Positions 25,996 to 33,998 of a stretch of 38,663 bases of DNA are shown here, piece after piece. The DNA is from Microcystis elabens FACHB-917 (GTDB lineage: Bacteria > Cyanobacteriota > Cyanobacteriia > PCC-6307 > Cyanobiaceae), in the NCBI RefSeq assembly GCF_014698445.1, contig NZ_JACJSZ010000031.1:1-38663 (forward strand), in the 5' to 3' direction. Positions within the stretch are counted from its first letter, which is position 1, and every line of letters starts with the position of its first letter. The notes below the pieces were generated by a model, which was not told where the DNA came from, did not search any database, and saw only the letters and a program-made list of their open reading frames with translations. A program made the translations under genes and the position numbers.

Positions 25996-26720
25996 GCCAC
26001 CTCCTCCGGAGGCGCCGGGCGCAGGGCCACCAGTGCCTCCAGACAGAGCTCGGGATGGTGCACCAGTGCGTCCTCCCCCTGCTCCGGCCACCGCTGCAGC
26101 AGCGGCAGCAGACGCGCTCCGTCGCCGCCGGTGAGCACGATCCGGCAGCCCGGCTCCTGGGTCCTGGCCTGCCTCCCCGCCTCCCGCACCGCGGCGGCCA
26201 GTCCCTCCAGCACTCCCCGTCGCATCGCCGCCGCCGTGGCCAGCGGCCAGTCCTTGCCACCGACCGGCAGGTCCCCCTCCAGGCAAGGCAGGGACACGGT
26301 CGCCGCCCCCATGGCCCGCAGCTGCAGGGCGGCCCCCGCCATCAGCCGGCCACCGGCGAAGCGGCCCCGCCCGTCCACCCGGGTGAGGCTCAGCACCGTG
26401 CCCGCATCCGCCACCAGCACGGGCCCTCCCAGCCGCCGGGCCGCCCACCAGCCCGCCAGGGCGCGATCGATGCCGAGCCAGGGCGGTGATCCGGGCAGGG
26501 GCACATCGTCGAGCACCAGGCGCGAGGCCGCGTCCAGGCCGGCCTCCGGGGGCACCGGACCCACCGCCGCCCAGGCCAGGGGCGGGTTCACCGCCGATTC
26601 CGGCGGCGGCCGGTGCACGAAACGCAGCCCCCCCCGGGCAGCCCCGCGACCCCCGTCGGCCTGGGCCCAGTGCCAGCGGCTGTTGCCGATCAGCAGCCAG
26701 CGGGGCGGACGCCCCGGCAC
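25965..26720 (-). CDS. coaX: Type III pantothenate kinase
   Basis: A 251-residue kinase for the first step of coenzyme A synthesis (pantothenate to 4'-phosphopantothenate). The ASKHA-fold motifs are visible: phosphate-1 loop LLIGNSRWHWA at the N-terminus, the pantothenate site GIDRALAGWWA, the phosphate-2 Asp loop VADAGTVLSLT, the segment GRLMAGAALQLRAM and the adenosine loop VLTGGDGA. Length fits CoaX. The first loop has GNS where many bacteria have DxGNT. It starts with GTG 26720, one base after the cysH stop, so it is probably translated with cysH. Its 3' end overlaps convergent prxQ by 31 bases. The C-terminal tail is Arg-rich and not conserved. Confidence 0.92.
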   Translation of the reverse strand: MPGRPPRWLLIGNSRWHWAQADGGRGAARGGLRFVHRPPPESAVNPPLAWAAVGPVPPEAGLDAASRLVLDDVPLPGSPPWLGIDRALAGWWAARRLGGPVLVADAGTVLSLTRVDGRGRFAGGRLMAGAALQLRAMGAATVSLPCLEGDLPVGGKDWPLATAAAMRRGVLEGLAAAVREAGRQARTQEPGCRIVLTGGDGARLLPLLQRWPEQGEDALVHHPELCLEALVALRPAPPEEVAQARPRSSRI

Positions 26721-26721
26721 C

Positions 26722-27543
26722 TCAGATGCCCTCGCCCATCAGACCCGGGAGGTGGATGCCGCACTCCTGCTGCAGCCCGCCGAAGCGGGTGGCCCGGCCG
26801 TTGGTGGTGCCGTCGTCGGGGGCGCTGGTGTGCCAGTCACCGACGGTGGAATACCCCTTCTCGAACAGCGGGTGCTGGGGCAGCTCGTGCTCCTCCATGT
26901 AATAGAAGACCTCGCGACGGCTCCAGGCGAGCAGGGGCCGCAGCGACCAGCGCTGCCGCACGGGGTCCAGGCAGTGCATCGCCCCGCGATGGTCGGTCTG
27001 GCCGGCCCGCACCCCACTGGCCCAGCAGTGCACCTCCAGCCGCTCCAGTCCCCGGTCGAGGGGTTCGACCTTGCGGATGCGGTTGTAGATGCGCATGTCC
27101 TCGGGCGTCCCCGTCTCCCAGAGCCGGCCGTGCAGGGCCTCCATCCTGGCCGGGCTCAGGTCGGCCTGCAGCACGTGCAGGTTCAGTTTCAGGCGGTCGC
27201 AGAGCTCGTCCGCGTAGCGGTAGGTCTCGGGCGGCAGGTAGCCGGTGTCGACCCAGAGGACCGGAATCGGCGGCCAGGACCCGGAGCCATCGAGGGCGCT
27301 GACCATGTGCAGCGTCACCGCCGACTGGATGCCGAAGCTGGTGGTGACGGCGAAGTGGCCGGCGAACGCCTCCTGGGCCCAGCGCATCCGCCCGATCGCA
27401 TCGAGGGGATCGAGGCTGGCCCGCGCGGCGTGGAGATCGATGGGGACGCCATGGCGATCCCGGGGCAGGGCCTGGAGGACCGCACTCAGGTCGGCCTCAC
27501 CGCCCGCGGGGCTGGTGGACGCCGTGACAGAGAAGGACACCAT
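26722..27543 (-). CDS. cysH: Phosphoadenylyl-sulfate (PAPS) reductase
   Basis: A 273-residue enzyme of assimilatory sulfate reduction that reduces PAPS to sulfite with thioredoxin. It has the PP-loop start of the nucleotide-binding fold (AVTTSFGIQSAVTLHM), the substrate segment LWVDTGYLPPETYRYADEL, and YNRIRKVEPLDRGL and KGYSTVGDWHTS near the C-terminus. The catalytic Cys lies in QQECGIHLPG. The CC/CxxC cysteines that bind a [4Fe-4S] cluster in APS reductases are absent, so the PAPS type without cluster is favoured. ATG 27543 is chosen because upstream residues (to 27606) are not conserved and overlap the divergent NDH-2 start. The last codons touch coaX. Confidence 0.93.
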   Translation of the reverse strand: MVSFSVTASTSPAGGEADLSAVLQALPRDRHGVPIDLHAARASLDPLDAIGRMRWAQEAFAGHFAVTTSFGIQSAVTLHMVSALDGSGSWPPIPVLWVDTGYLPPETYRYADELCDRLKLNLHVLQADLSPARMEALHGRLWETGTPEDMRIYNRIRKVEPLDRGLERLEVHCWASGVRAGQTDHRGAMHCLDPVRQRWSLRPLLAWSRREVFYYMEEHELPQHPLFEKGYSTVGDWHTSAPDDGTTNGRATRFGGLQQECGIHLPGLMGEGI

Positions 27544-27582
27544 CGAACCATCATCGCCTTTCGGTGGTCCGGTCGAAGTGGT

Positions 27583-27588
27583 TAGGGT
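27583..27588 (+). promoter_or_regulatory. Possible -10 element giving a leaderless NDH-2 mRNA
   Basis: TAGGGT (27583-27588) ends 6 bases before the ATG at 27595, so a start of transcription 7 bases downstream would fall on the A of the ATG. The -35 region (TTCGGT, 17-base spacing) is weak. The whole space between cysH and the NDH-2 gene is only 51 bases, leaving little room for another promoter. Confidence 0.3.
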
Positions 27589-27594
27589 GACGGG

Positions 27595-28821
27595 ATGCAA
27601 GGTCACCCGAATCCGGCCCGGAATCCGGCTCCGACGGGCCGGATTCCGTCACAGAACATTGTCATCGTCGGGGGTGGGTTCGGCGGTCTGTACACCGCCC
27701 TGGCCCTGGCCCAGCGGAAGCACCACCCCCCCGTCCTGCTCATCGAGCCGAACGATCGCTTCCTGTTCCTCCCCCTCCTCTACGAACTCCTGAGCGGCGA
27801 ACTGCGCGGCTGGGAGATCGCCCCCCGCTACGACGGCCTGCTGGCGGGCCGCGGTCTGGCCTGGCTGCAGGACCGGGTGGAGCGGATCGACGCCGACGGC
27901 CATCGGCTCCATACCGCCGGGGGCCGCACCCTTCCCTATGGCCGCCTCGTGCTGGCGACCGGGGCCGGGAGCAACACCTTCGCGGTGCCGGGGGCCGACC
28001 GCCACAGCCTGGGTTTCCGCAGCCTGGCCGATGTGGAGCGGCTCCAGGGCCTGGTGGCCGAACTGAAACAGCAGCGCCGGCCCCTGCAGCGGCTCGCCGT
28101 GGTGGGGGCCGGTCCCACCGGGGTGGAGCTGGCCTGCAAGCTCGCCGACATGGCCGAGGGCAGCGCCGTGATCGAACTCATCGAGCAAGGCCCGCAACTG
28201 CTGCCCCAGGCCAGGGCTTTCAACCGCGAACAGGCCGCCCTGGCCCTGCAGCGCCGCGATGTGCGGCTGCGCACCCGCACCCGGGTGGAGGCGGTGGAGG
28301 CCGAGGCGATCACCCTCCGCTGCCATCCGGATGGGGACAGCCCCGCCCACGCCGAAACCCTCGCCGTGAGGGCGGTCATCTGGACAGCCGGGCTGAGCTT
28401 CCGTGCCCCCCGCATCGACCCCGCCCCCGCCTGCGACAGCCGCGGCCGCCTGCTCTGCGGACCCGATCTTCGCCTGCTCAACCACAGGGATCTCTTCGTG
28501 GCCGGCGATCTGGCCGCCCCGGTGGACCCGGAGGCAACGGCCGCTCCTGCCACGGCTCAGGTGGCCTTCCAGCAGGCCCCGGTGCTGGCCGCCAACCTGA
28601 TCCGCTCCCTGGCGGGAGAGCCCCTGGAACCTTTCCACTGGAAGGATCTCGGCGAGATGATGAGTCTCGGCGTCGGTGAAGCCAGCCTCACCGCCGCCGG
28701 CATCACCCTGGCCGGGCCGGCCGCGTACCAGCTGCGCCGCCTGGCCTACCTCACCCGCCTGCCGGGCCGGTCCCATCAGCTGAGGGTGGCCGCCGGCTGG
28801 CTGGCCGACAGGACACAATGA
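27595..28821 (+). CDS. Type II NAD(P)H:quinone oxidoreductase (NDH-2)
   Basis: A 408-residue single-chain flavoprotein. The FAD-binding motif VIVGGGFGGLYTAL is near residue 25. The NAD(P)H motif VVGAGPTGVELACKLADM is near 165. The second FAD contact is LFVAGDLAAP, followed by ATAQVAFQQAPVLAANL. It passes electrons from NAD(P)H to membrane quinones without pumping protons. In Synechocystis one homologue, NdbB, instead reduces demethylphylloquinone in vitamin K1 synthesis; which role applies here cannot be told. No transmembrane helix is evident, so membrane contact is probably by the C-terminal amphipathic part. The 18 residues before the fold are Pro-rich. The stop overlaps the next ATG (ATGA). 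Confidence 0.9.
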   Translation: MQGHPNPARNPAPTGRIPSQNIVIVGGGFGGLYTALALAQRKHHPPVLLIEPNDRFLFLPLLYELLSGELRGWEIAPRYDGLLAGRGLAWLQDRVERIDADGHRLHTAGGRTLPYGRLVLATGAGSNTFAVPGADRHSLGFRSLADVERLQGLVAELKQQRRPLQRLAVVGAGPTGVELACKLADMAEGSAVIELIEQGPQLLPQARAFNREQAALALQRRDVRLRTRTRVEAVEAEAITLRCHPDGDSPAHAETLAVRAVIWTAGLSFRAPRIDPAPACDSRGRLLCGPDLRLLNHRDLFVAGDLAAPVDPEATAAPATAQVAFQQAPVLAANLIRSLAGEPLEPFHWKDLGEMMSLGVGEASLTAAGITLAGPAAYQLRRLAYLTRLPGRSHQLRVAAGWLADRTQ

Positions 28822-29492
28822 CGGCGACCACCGCTCCGGCGCCGAACTGGCCCCGCCCCCGTGGCCTGCTGCTCGATGCCATGGGCACCCTGATCGGCCT
28901 GCGGACCTCGGTCGGAGCCACCTACACCGCCGTGGCCGCCGAGCACGGCATCGACGTCGCCCCTGCGGCCATCGACGGGGCCTTCCCGGGCGTGCTGCGG
29001 CAGGCCCCACCCCTGGCCTTCCCCGGCCTCGACGGCGACCGCCTGCTGGAGGCCGAGCGCGGCTGGTGGGGAAAGCGCATCGACGCCGTGCTGGCGGCCG
29101 CAGGGGCCGTGGAGCCCGGGACGTCCGCCCCCATGGCCCTGCACCACGCCCTGTTCGACCGCTTCGCCGATCCGTCCCTCTGGCGCGTCTATCCCGATGT
29201 GCGGGCGGCGCTGCACCGCTGGCACGGGGCCGGACTGCGCCTGGCCGTGGTCAGCAACTTCGACCGTCGGCTGCCACCGCTGCTGGAGGGCCTGGGCCTG
29301 GCGGACCTGTTCGAGACGATCGTGGTTTCCAGCAGCGCCGGGGCCGCCAAACCGTCGCCCGAACCCTTCCGGATCGCGCTGGAGTGCCTCGGGCTGGGGG
29401 CCACCGAGGTCTGGCACGTGGGCGACAGCCCTGAGGATGGGGCCGGGGCCCGGGCCGCCGGGGTGCGCTGCCTGCTGGTGCGGCGTCCTTGA
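28818..29492 (+). CDS. HAD-superfamily protein with altered motif I
   Basis: A 224-residue protein of the haloacid dehalogenase superfamily, subclass IA (helical cap, residues about 30-115). Motif I is LLLDAMGTL: nucleophile Asp20 is kept but the second Asp, the general acid of phosphatases, is Met22. Motif II is AVVSNFD, motif III the Lys in AAKPSPEPF, and motif IV HVGDSPEDGAGA. The DxMGT form resembles the HDHD3/dehalogenase-like branch rather than classic DxDxT phosphatases, so a phosphatase function should not be assumed. The substrate is unknown. The ATG overlaps the NDH-2 stop by four bases, and its own stop overlaps a TTG in the HflX frame; it is part of one transcript. Confidence 0.88.
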   Translation: MTATTAPAPNWPRPRGLLLDAMGTLIGLRTSVGATYTAVAAEHGIDVAPAAIDGAFPGVLRQAPPLAFPGLDGDRLLEAERGWWGKRIDAVLAAAGAVEPGTSAPMALHHALFDRFADPSLWRVYPDVRAALHRWHGAGLRLAVVSNFDRRLPPLLEGLGLADLFETIVVSSSAGAAKPSPEPFRIALECLGLGATEVWHVGDSPEDGAGARAAGVRCLLVRRP

Positions 29493-29500
29493 GGCAGGGG

Positions 29501-31831
29501 GTGCTCTCCGGTAGGACGGCGGGCCTGCGGCCCGCCGAGCGGCGGCGGCTGGAGCAGATCTGTCACCGCCGCCACCCCGCCGATGCGGTGGCCGACCCGC
29601 TCACCCTGCAGCGCCTGGCCGCCGAAGGCCGGGGCCTGGAGCTGCCCCTGACCCTGGTGGTGGATGGCCGAGGGCTCTGCCGGCTGCTGTGGGTGGGGGA
29701 GCTGGACCACGCGGCCCGGCTGCTGGAGAAGCTGCCCGGCCCCTCCCGGCGCCTGGGGCAGCACCTGCGTCTGCTCACCTGCGCCGGAGCCGGACGGCAG
29801 GCCCTGCTGCAGCCCTCCCACCAGGAGGCCGTGGTGGGGATGGACCTGGCCCCGGAACTGTGGCTGCGCTTCGGCCGGCAGCCGGAGGCCAGCGGACGCT
29901 GGCCGGCGGCCATCCACACCCCCGACGCCGGAGGCGTGCGGGGCTGGAGGGGCGTCCTGGAAGGGGACCTGGCCGACCTCTGCGCCCACGATCCCGCGAC
30001 CCTCGTCAGCGAGGAAGCACCCGCCGCCGCCGCCGCACCCGGCCCGTCCCCTGAGGGCCCCGAGCGGGTGCTGCTGCTGGTGCAGACCAGCGGCGACCGG
30101 GCCCTGAGCGAGCGGCACATCGCCGAACTCGAGGGCCTGGTGCGCAGCGCCGGCGCGGTGCCGGTGGGACGGGTGGAGCAGCGCCGCCAGGGCCCCGCCA
30201 CCCGAGCCCCCTGGGGGGAGGGCAAGCTGCGGGAGGCGGCCCTGGAGGCCCGCCGCGTCGGCGCCGGCCTGGTGGTGGCCGACCGGGAACTCACACCGGC
30301 CCAGGCCCGGGACATGGAGACCCTGCTCGACAGGCCGGTGAGCGACCGCAGCGAGCTGATCCTCGACATCTTCGCCCAGCGGGCCGCCAGTGGGGCCGGA
30401 CGGCTGCAGGTGGAGCTGGCCCAGCTGCGCTACCGCCTGCCCCGGCTCACCGGCCGGGGCCTGAGCCTGTCGCGCCAGGGGGGCGGCATCGGCACCCGCG
30501 GCCCGGGCGAAACCCAGCTGGAGAAGGACCGGCGCGCCATCGCCCGCCGCATCGAACGGCTGCAGCGGGAGGTGCGGCGGCTGGGGGAGCACCGGGCCCG
30601 GCTGCGCCAGGGCCGGCGCGGGCTGCCGAAGCTGGCCCTGGTGGGCTACACCAACGCGGGCAAGAGCTCCCTCCTCAATGCCCTCTCCGGGGCCAGCTCG
30701 GAGCAGGCGGTGCTGGCCGAGGACAAGCTCTTCGCCACCCTCGACCCCACCACCCGCCGGATCGGGCGGGGCGCAGCCGATGGAGCCGACCCGCCGCTGC
30801 TGGTCACCGACACGGTGGGGTTCATCCGCGACCTGCCGCCCCAGCTGATGGAGGCGTTCCGTTCCACCTTCGAGGAGGCGCTCGATGCCGATGGCCTGCT
30901 GATCGTGGTGGACCTGGCGGATCCGGCCTGGCCAGAGCAGCTCGGCACCGTCCAGGCCATCCTCGATTCCCTGAACGCCACCATGCCCCGGCGGGTGATC
31001 GGCAACCAGATCGACCGCTGCGCCAGCGGCGAACTGGAGCGGGCCAGGGCCCTGGAGCCGGGCATGCTGTTCGTCTCGGCCACGGCCGGCCTGGGGCTGC
31101 AGCATCTGCGCCAGGAGCTGCAGTCCTGGACCGCCGCGGCCACGACCGACGGCCCCGCTGCTGTGCCAGCATCAGCCGGCGCCAATTTCTCTCCCATGAC
31201 CCTGCAACTGGGCGACACCGTTCCCGATTTCACTCAGGAGTCCCAGCTCGGCCCGATCAACCTCTACGACTTCGCCGGCGACAGCTGGGTGGTGCTCTTC
31301 TCCCATCCCGCCGACTACACCCCCGTCTGCACGACCGAACTGGGCGAAGTCTCCCGCCTGCGGGCCGAATGGGAGAAGCGGAACGTCAAGACCATCGCCC
31401 TCAGCGTGGATTCCGCCGAGAGCCACAAGGGCTGGATCGGCGACATCAACGAAACCCAGAACACCACGGTCGACTATCCCATCCTCGCGGACAGCGACAA
31501 GAAGGTCAGCAGCCTTTACGGCATGATTCACCCCAATTCCCTCAGCAACCTCACGGTGCGATCGGTGTTCATCATCGACCCCAAGAAGAAGCTGCGCCTG
31601 CAGATCACCTATCCCGCCAGCACGGGCCGCAACTTCGATGAGATCCTGCGGGTGATCGATTCCCTGCAGCTCACCGACCACCACCAGGTGGCGACGCCGG
31701 TCAACTGGAAAGAGGGGGATGACTGCGTCGTCGTGCCCTCGATCCCCACCGACGAGGCCCGGCAGAAGTTTCCCAAGGGTGTCACCGAGATCCGTCCCTA
31801 TCTGCGCATGACTCCCCAGCCCAACAAATGA
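29501..31831 (+). CDS. hflX: HflX ribosome-associated GTPase open in frame into a 1-Cys peroxiredoxin
   Basis: A 776-residue open frame. Residues about 1-190 are the long N-terminal domain known from cyanobacterial HflX. About 190-350 are the HflX nucleotide-binding domain with a Gly-rich linker (RQGGGIGTRGPGETQLEKD). About 370-545 are the GTPase: G1 GYTNAGKSS, G3 DTVGF, G4 NQID (usually NKxD) and G5 SATAG. HflX splits or rescues ribosomes under stress. No stop follows; a linker rich in Ala, Thr and Pro leads to Met566, the start of a complete Prx6-type peroxiredoxin. GTG 29501 has GAGG ten bases before it; TTG 29489, overlapping the HAD stop, is the other candidate. Whether one fused protein or two are made is open. 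Confidence 0.8.
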   Translation: MLSGRTAGLRPAERRRLEQICHRRHPADAVADPLTLQRLAAEGRGLELPLTLVVDGRGLCRLLWVGELDHAARLLEKLPGPSRRLGQHLRLLTCAGAGRQALLQPSHQEAVVGMDLAPELWLRFGRQPEASGRWPAAIHTPDAGGVRGWRGVLEGDLADLCAHDPATLVSEEAPAAAAAPGPSPEGPERVLLLVQTSGDRALSERHIAELEGLVRSAGAVPVGRVEQRRQGPATRAPWGEGKLREAALEARRVGAGLVVADRELTPAQARDMETLLDRPVSDRSELILDIFAQRAASGAGRLQVELAQLRYRLPRLTGRGLSLSRQGGGIGTRGPGETQLEKDRRAIARRIERLQREVRRLGEHRARLRQGRRGLPKLALVGYTNAGKSSLLNALSGASSEQAVLAEDKLFATLDPTTRRIGRGAADGADPPLLVTDTVGFIRDLPPQLMEAFRSTFEEALDADGLLIVVDLADPAWPEQLGTVQAILDSLNATMPRRVIGNQIDRCASGELERARALEPGMLFVSATAGLGLQHLRQELQSWTAAATTDGPAAVPASAGANFSPMTLQLGDTVPDFTQESQLGPINLYDFAGDSWVVLFSHPADYTPVCTTELGEVSRLRAEWEKRNVKTIALSVDSAESHKGWIGDINETQNTTVDYPILADSDKKVSSLYGMIHPNSLSNLTVRSVFIIDPKKKLRLQITYPASTGRNFDEILRVIDSLQLTDHHQVATPVNWKEGDDCVVVPSIPTDEARQKFPKGVTEIRPYLRMTPQPNK
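31196..31831 (+). CDS. 1-Cys peroxiredoxin (Prx6 type), own start inside the HflX frame
   Basis: A 211-residue peroxiredoxin in the same frame as hflX. It is complete from ATG 31196 (MTLQLGDTVPDFTQESQLG). Peroxidatic Cys45 lies in HPADYTPVCTTELG. The distal C-terminal domain (VNWKEGDDCVVVPSI and FPKGVTEIRPYLRMT) is typical of Prx6. No resolving Cys is placed as in 2-Cys enzymes. It reduces peroxides; the physiological reductant of bacterial Prx6 is unclear. No good Shine-Dalgarno sequence precedes the ATG (AATTTCTCTCCC), so independent translation would be weak or coupled. In the other cyanobacteria I recall it is a separate gene. Its stop overlaps the ktrB ATG (ATGA). Confidence 0.85.
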   Translation: MTLQLGDTVPDFTQESQLGPINLYDFAGDSWVVLFSHPADYTPVCTTELGEVSRLRAEWEKRNVKTIALSVDSAESHKGWIGDINETQNTTVDYPILADSDKKVSSLYGMIHPNSLSNLTVRSVFIIDPKKKLRLQITYPASTGRNFDEILRVIDSLQLTDHHQVATPVNWKEGDDCVVVPSIPTDEARQKFPKGVTEIRPYLRMTPQPNK

Positions 31832-33207
31832 ATCGACGGCCGAGTTGGCGGCACCGGCTGACGGTGCCGCAGTTCACGGTGGTCACCGGCCTGCTGGTGA
31901 TCACCTTCGGCACCCTGCTGCTGGCCAGCCCACTCTGCTCCAGCGATGACGTGGGTCTCTGGGAAGCCCTCTTCACCGTCACCTCGGCGATCACCGTCAC
32001 CGGCCTGTCGATCATCGATGTAGGGGCAGAACTCACCTTTCCCGGTCAGGTGGCCCTGGCCGGGCTGATCCTCACAGGGGGTCTGGGGCTGATGGCGATC
32101 ACCACCTTCCTCCAGGGCTTCGTCCAGGGGCGTTCCGGCCTGCGCCAGCGGCTCGACAAGGGCCGTGCCCTGGATGAATTCGGCGTGGGCGGCATCGGGC
32201 CCACCCTCAACCAGATCCTCGTGATCGCCGGCATCGTCATCGGCATCGGCACACTGGTGCTCTACAACTTCGGCTTCACGGACATCCCGGACCGGGGCCA
32301 GCGACTCTGGGCCTCCCTGTTCCACTGCATAAGCGCTTACAACAACGCCGGCTTCGGGCTGTGGCGCGACAGCCTGGTGGGCTATCGCAGCCAGCCCATC
32401 GTCAACGGGGTGATCGGCCTGCTGATCGTCATGGGCGGCATCGGCTGGCGCGTCACCAACGACATCTGGGTGAACCGCTTCCGGCTGGCCCGCCTCCGTC
32501 GCCTCAGCCTGCACACGCGGCTCGTCATCCGCACCACGATCCTGCTGATCGTGCTGGGGGCTGTGGGGCTGCTGTTCACCGAGCACTTCGCCACCGAGGG
32601 GATGGTGGAGCAGCTGGATCTCTGGGACAAGCTCCAGGTGACGATCTTCCAGTCGATCACCACCCGCACCGCCGGCTTCAACACCGTCCCGCTGACCCTG
32701 GAGACGATCTCCGACTCGGGACTGCTGCTGATGATCGTGCTGATGTTCATCGGCGCCAGCCCGGGAGGCACCGGCGGCGGCATCAAGACCACCACCTTCG
32801 CGGCCCTGATCGCCGCCACCCGCTCCACCCTCCGGGGCCATGACGAGGTGGTGGTGCGCAACAGGGAGATCCCCCTCAAGGTGATCCTCAGGGCGGTGGG
32901 TGTCACCCTCGGTTCGGGCCTGTTCATCCTGCTGATGGCCCTGCTGCTGGGCCTGGGCAACACCACCGCCGGCACCCCCGGCAGCGAGGCCTTCACCTTC
33001 CTGGAGAAGCTGTTCACCTGTGTCTCGGCCTTCGGCACCGTGGGCCTCGACGTCGGGGTGACGAGCCAGCTCAACCGCTGGGGGCAGCTGGTACTGATGG
33101 TGGGGATGTTCGTGGGCCGGATCGGTATTCTCCTTCTGCTCTCGGCCGTCTACGGCAGCAGGCCCCAGAATCGGGTGGGTTTTCCCCGCGAGGAGCTCTA
33201 CATCTGA
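31828..33207 (+). CDS. ktrB: Potassium transporter, membrane subunit KtrB
   Basis: A 459-residue member of the TrkH/KtrB/HKT superfamily. Four pore-loop repeats each bring a filter Gly: TSAITVTGLSI, ISAYNNAGFGL, ITTRTAGFNTV and VSAFGTVGLDVG. Between them lie the paired membrane helices. The third repeat is followed by the flexible gate segment GASPGGTGGGIKTTTF, typical of KtrB. It imports K+ (Na+-dependent in cyanobacteria) and is important in salt and osmotic stress. The ATG overlaps the peroxiredoxin stop by four bases. The regulatory subunit ktrA follows after 66 bases. The size fits the family (about 445-460). Confidence 0.94.
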   Translation: MNRRPSWRHRLTVPQFTVVTGLLVITFGTLLLASPLCSSDDVGLWEALFTVTSAITVTGLSIIDVGAELTFPGQVALAGLILTGGLGLMAITTFLQGFVQGRSGLRQRLDKGRALDEFGVGGIGPTLNQILVIAGIVIGIGTLVLYNFGFTDIPDRGQRLWASLFHCISAYNNAGFGLWRDSLVGYRSQPIVNGVIGLLIVMGGIGWRVTNDIWVNRFRLARLRRLSLHTRLVIRTTILLIVLGAVGLLFTEHFATEGMVEQLDLWDKLQVTIFQSITTRTAGFNTVPLTLETISDSGLLLMIVLMFIGASPGGTGGGIKTTTFAALIAATRSTLRGHDEVVVRNREIPLKVILRAVGVTLGSGLFILLMALLLGLGNTTAGTPGSEAFTFLEKLFTCVSAFGTVGLDVGVTSQLNRWGQLVLMVGMFVGRIGILLLLSAVYGSRPQNRVGFPREELYI

Positions 33208-33273
33208 TTCCGGTTCCCTTCAGGCCACGCCCCATGCCCCTTGCCCTGTCGTCCCCATGAAAACGACGTCCTC

Positions 33274-33978
33274 ATGAACCAGTGGTGGCAGTGGCAGGGC
33301 AGCGCGGCCGACACCTCCAACAGCTTTGCCGTGATCGGCGTCGGCCGCTTCGGCAGTGCCGTCTGCAAGGAGCTGCTGCGCCATGGGGCGGAGGTGCTGG
33401 CGATCGACAACAGCCAGCGGGCCATCGATGAACTGCGCCAGATGGATCCGGCCATCGAGGCCCGCGTCGTGGACTGCACCGACGAGGAGGCCCTGAGGGC
33501 CGCCGGGGCCCTCGACGTGGGCACGGTGGTGGTGGCGATCAGCGAACCGATCGGGGCGAGCATCACCGCCACCCTGATCGTCAAGGACGGCGAAGGCAGC
33601 CGGGTCCGGCAGGTGATCGCCCGGGCCACCAGCGACCTGCACGAGAAGATGCTGCGGCGCGTCGGCGCCGACAAGGTGGTCTTCCCCTCCAAGATGCAGG
33701 GCACCCGGCTGGGCATGGAACTGGTTCGGCCCAACCTTCTGGAGCGGCTGCGGCTCGACGACCGCAACAGCATCGAGGAGATCAAGGTTCCGGGCTCCTT
33801 CGTCGGTCAGTCGCTGCGGGATCTGAACCTGCGCAAGAACTACAACGTCAGCGTCCTGGCCGCGGGCCCCGCCAACCAGCTTACGGTGAACCCGCCCGCC
33901 TCCCACGTGCTCAATGCCTCTGAGCTGCTGGTGGTGATGGGCAGCAGCGAAGCCCTCGAAGCCCTGCCTTCCCACTGA
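33274..33978 (+). CDS. ktrA: Potassium transporter regulatory subunit KtrA (RCK)
   Basis: A 234-residue cytoplasmic RCK protein. RCK_N is a Rossmann domain with GVGRFGSAVCKELLRHGAEV and the acidic strand end LAIDNS, which binds ATP/ADP or NAD(H). RCK_C follows (about residues 145-230: SIEEIKVPGSFVGQSL and LLVVMG). An octameric ring of KtrA gates KtrB. The in-frame sequence upstream (to 33241) is unlike the family, so ATG 33274 is taken as the start. It follows ktrB, so the two form the transport unit. The third Synechocystis subunit, KtrE, was not seen here. The stop is 20 bases before anmK. Confidence 0.93.
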   Translation: MNQWWQWQGSAADTSNSFAVIGVGRFGSAVCKELLRHGAEVLAIDNSQRAIDELRQMDPAIEARVVDCTDEEALRAAGALDVGTVVVAISEPIGASITATLIVKDGEGSRVRQVIARATSDLHEKMLRRVGADKVVFPSKMQGTRLGMELVRPNLLERLRLDDRNSIEEIKVPGSFVGQSLRDLNLRKNYNVSVLAAGPANQLTVNPPASHVLNASELLVVMGSSEALEALPSH

Positions 33979-33998
33979 TCGCCGTGCGGAGGACAGCC

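Noticed and set aside
26722..27543. APS reductase with an iron-sulfur cluster
   Set aside because: The paired Cys motifs that bind the cluster are absent; only the catalytic ECGIH Cys is conserved.
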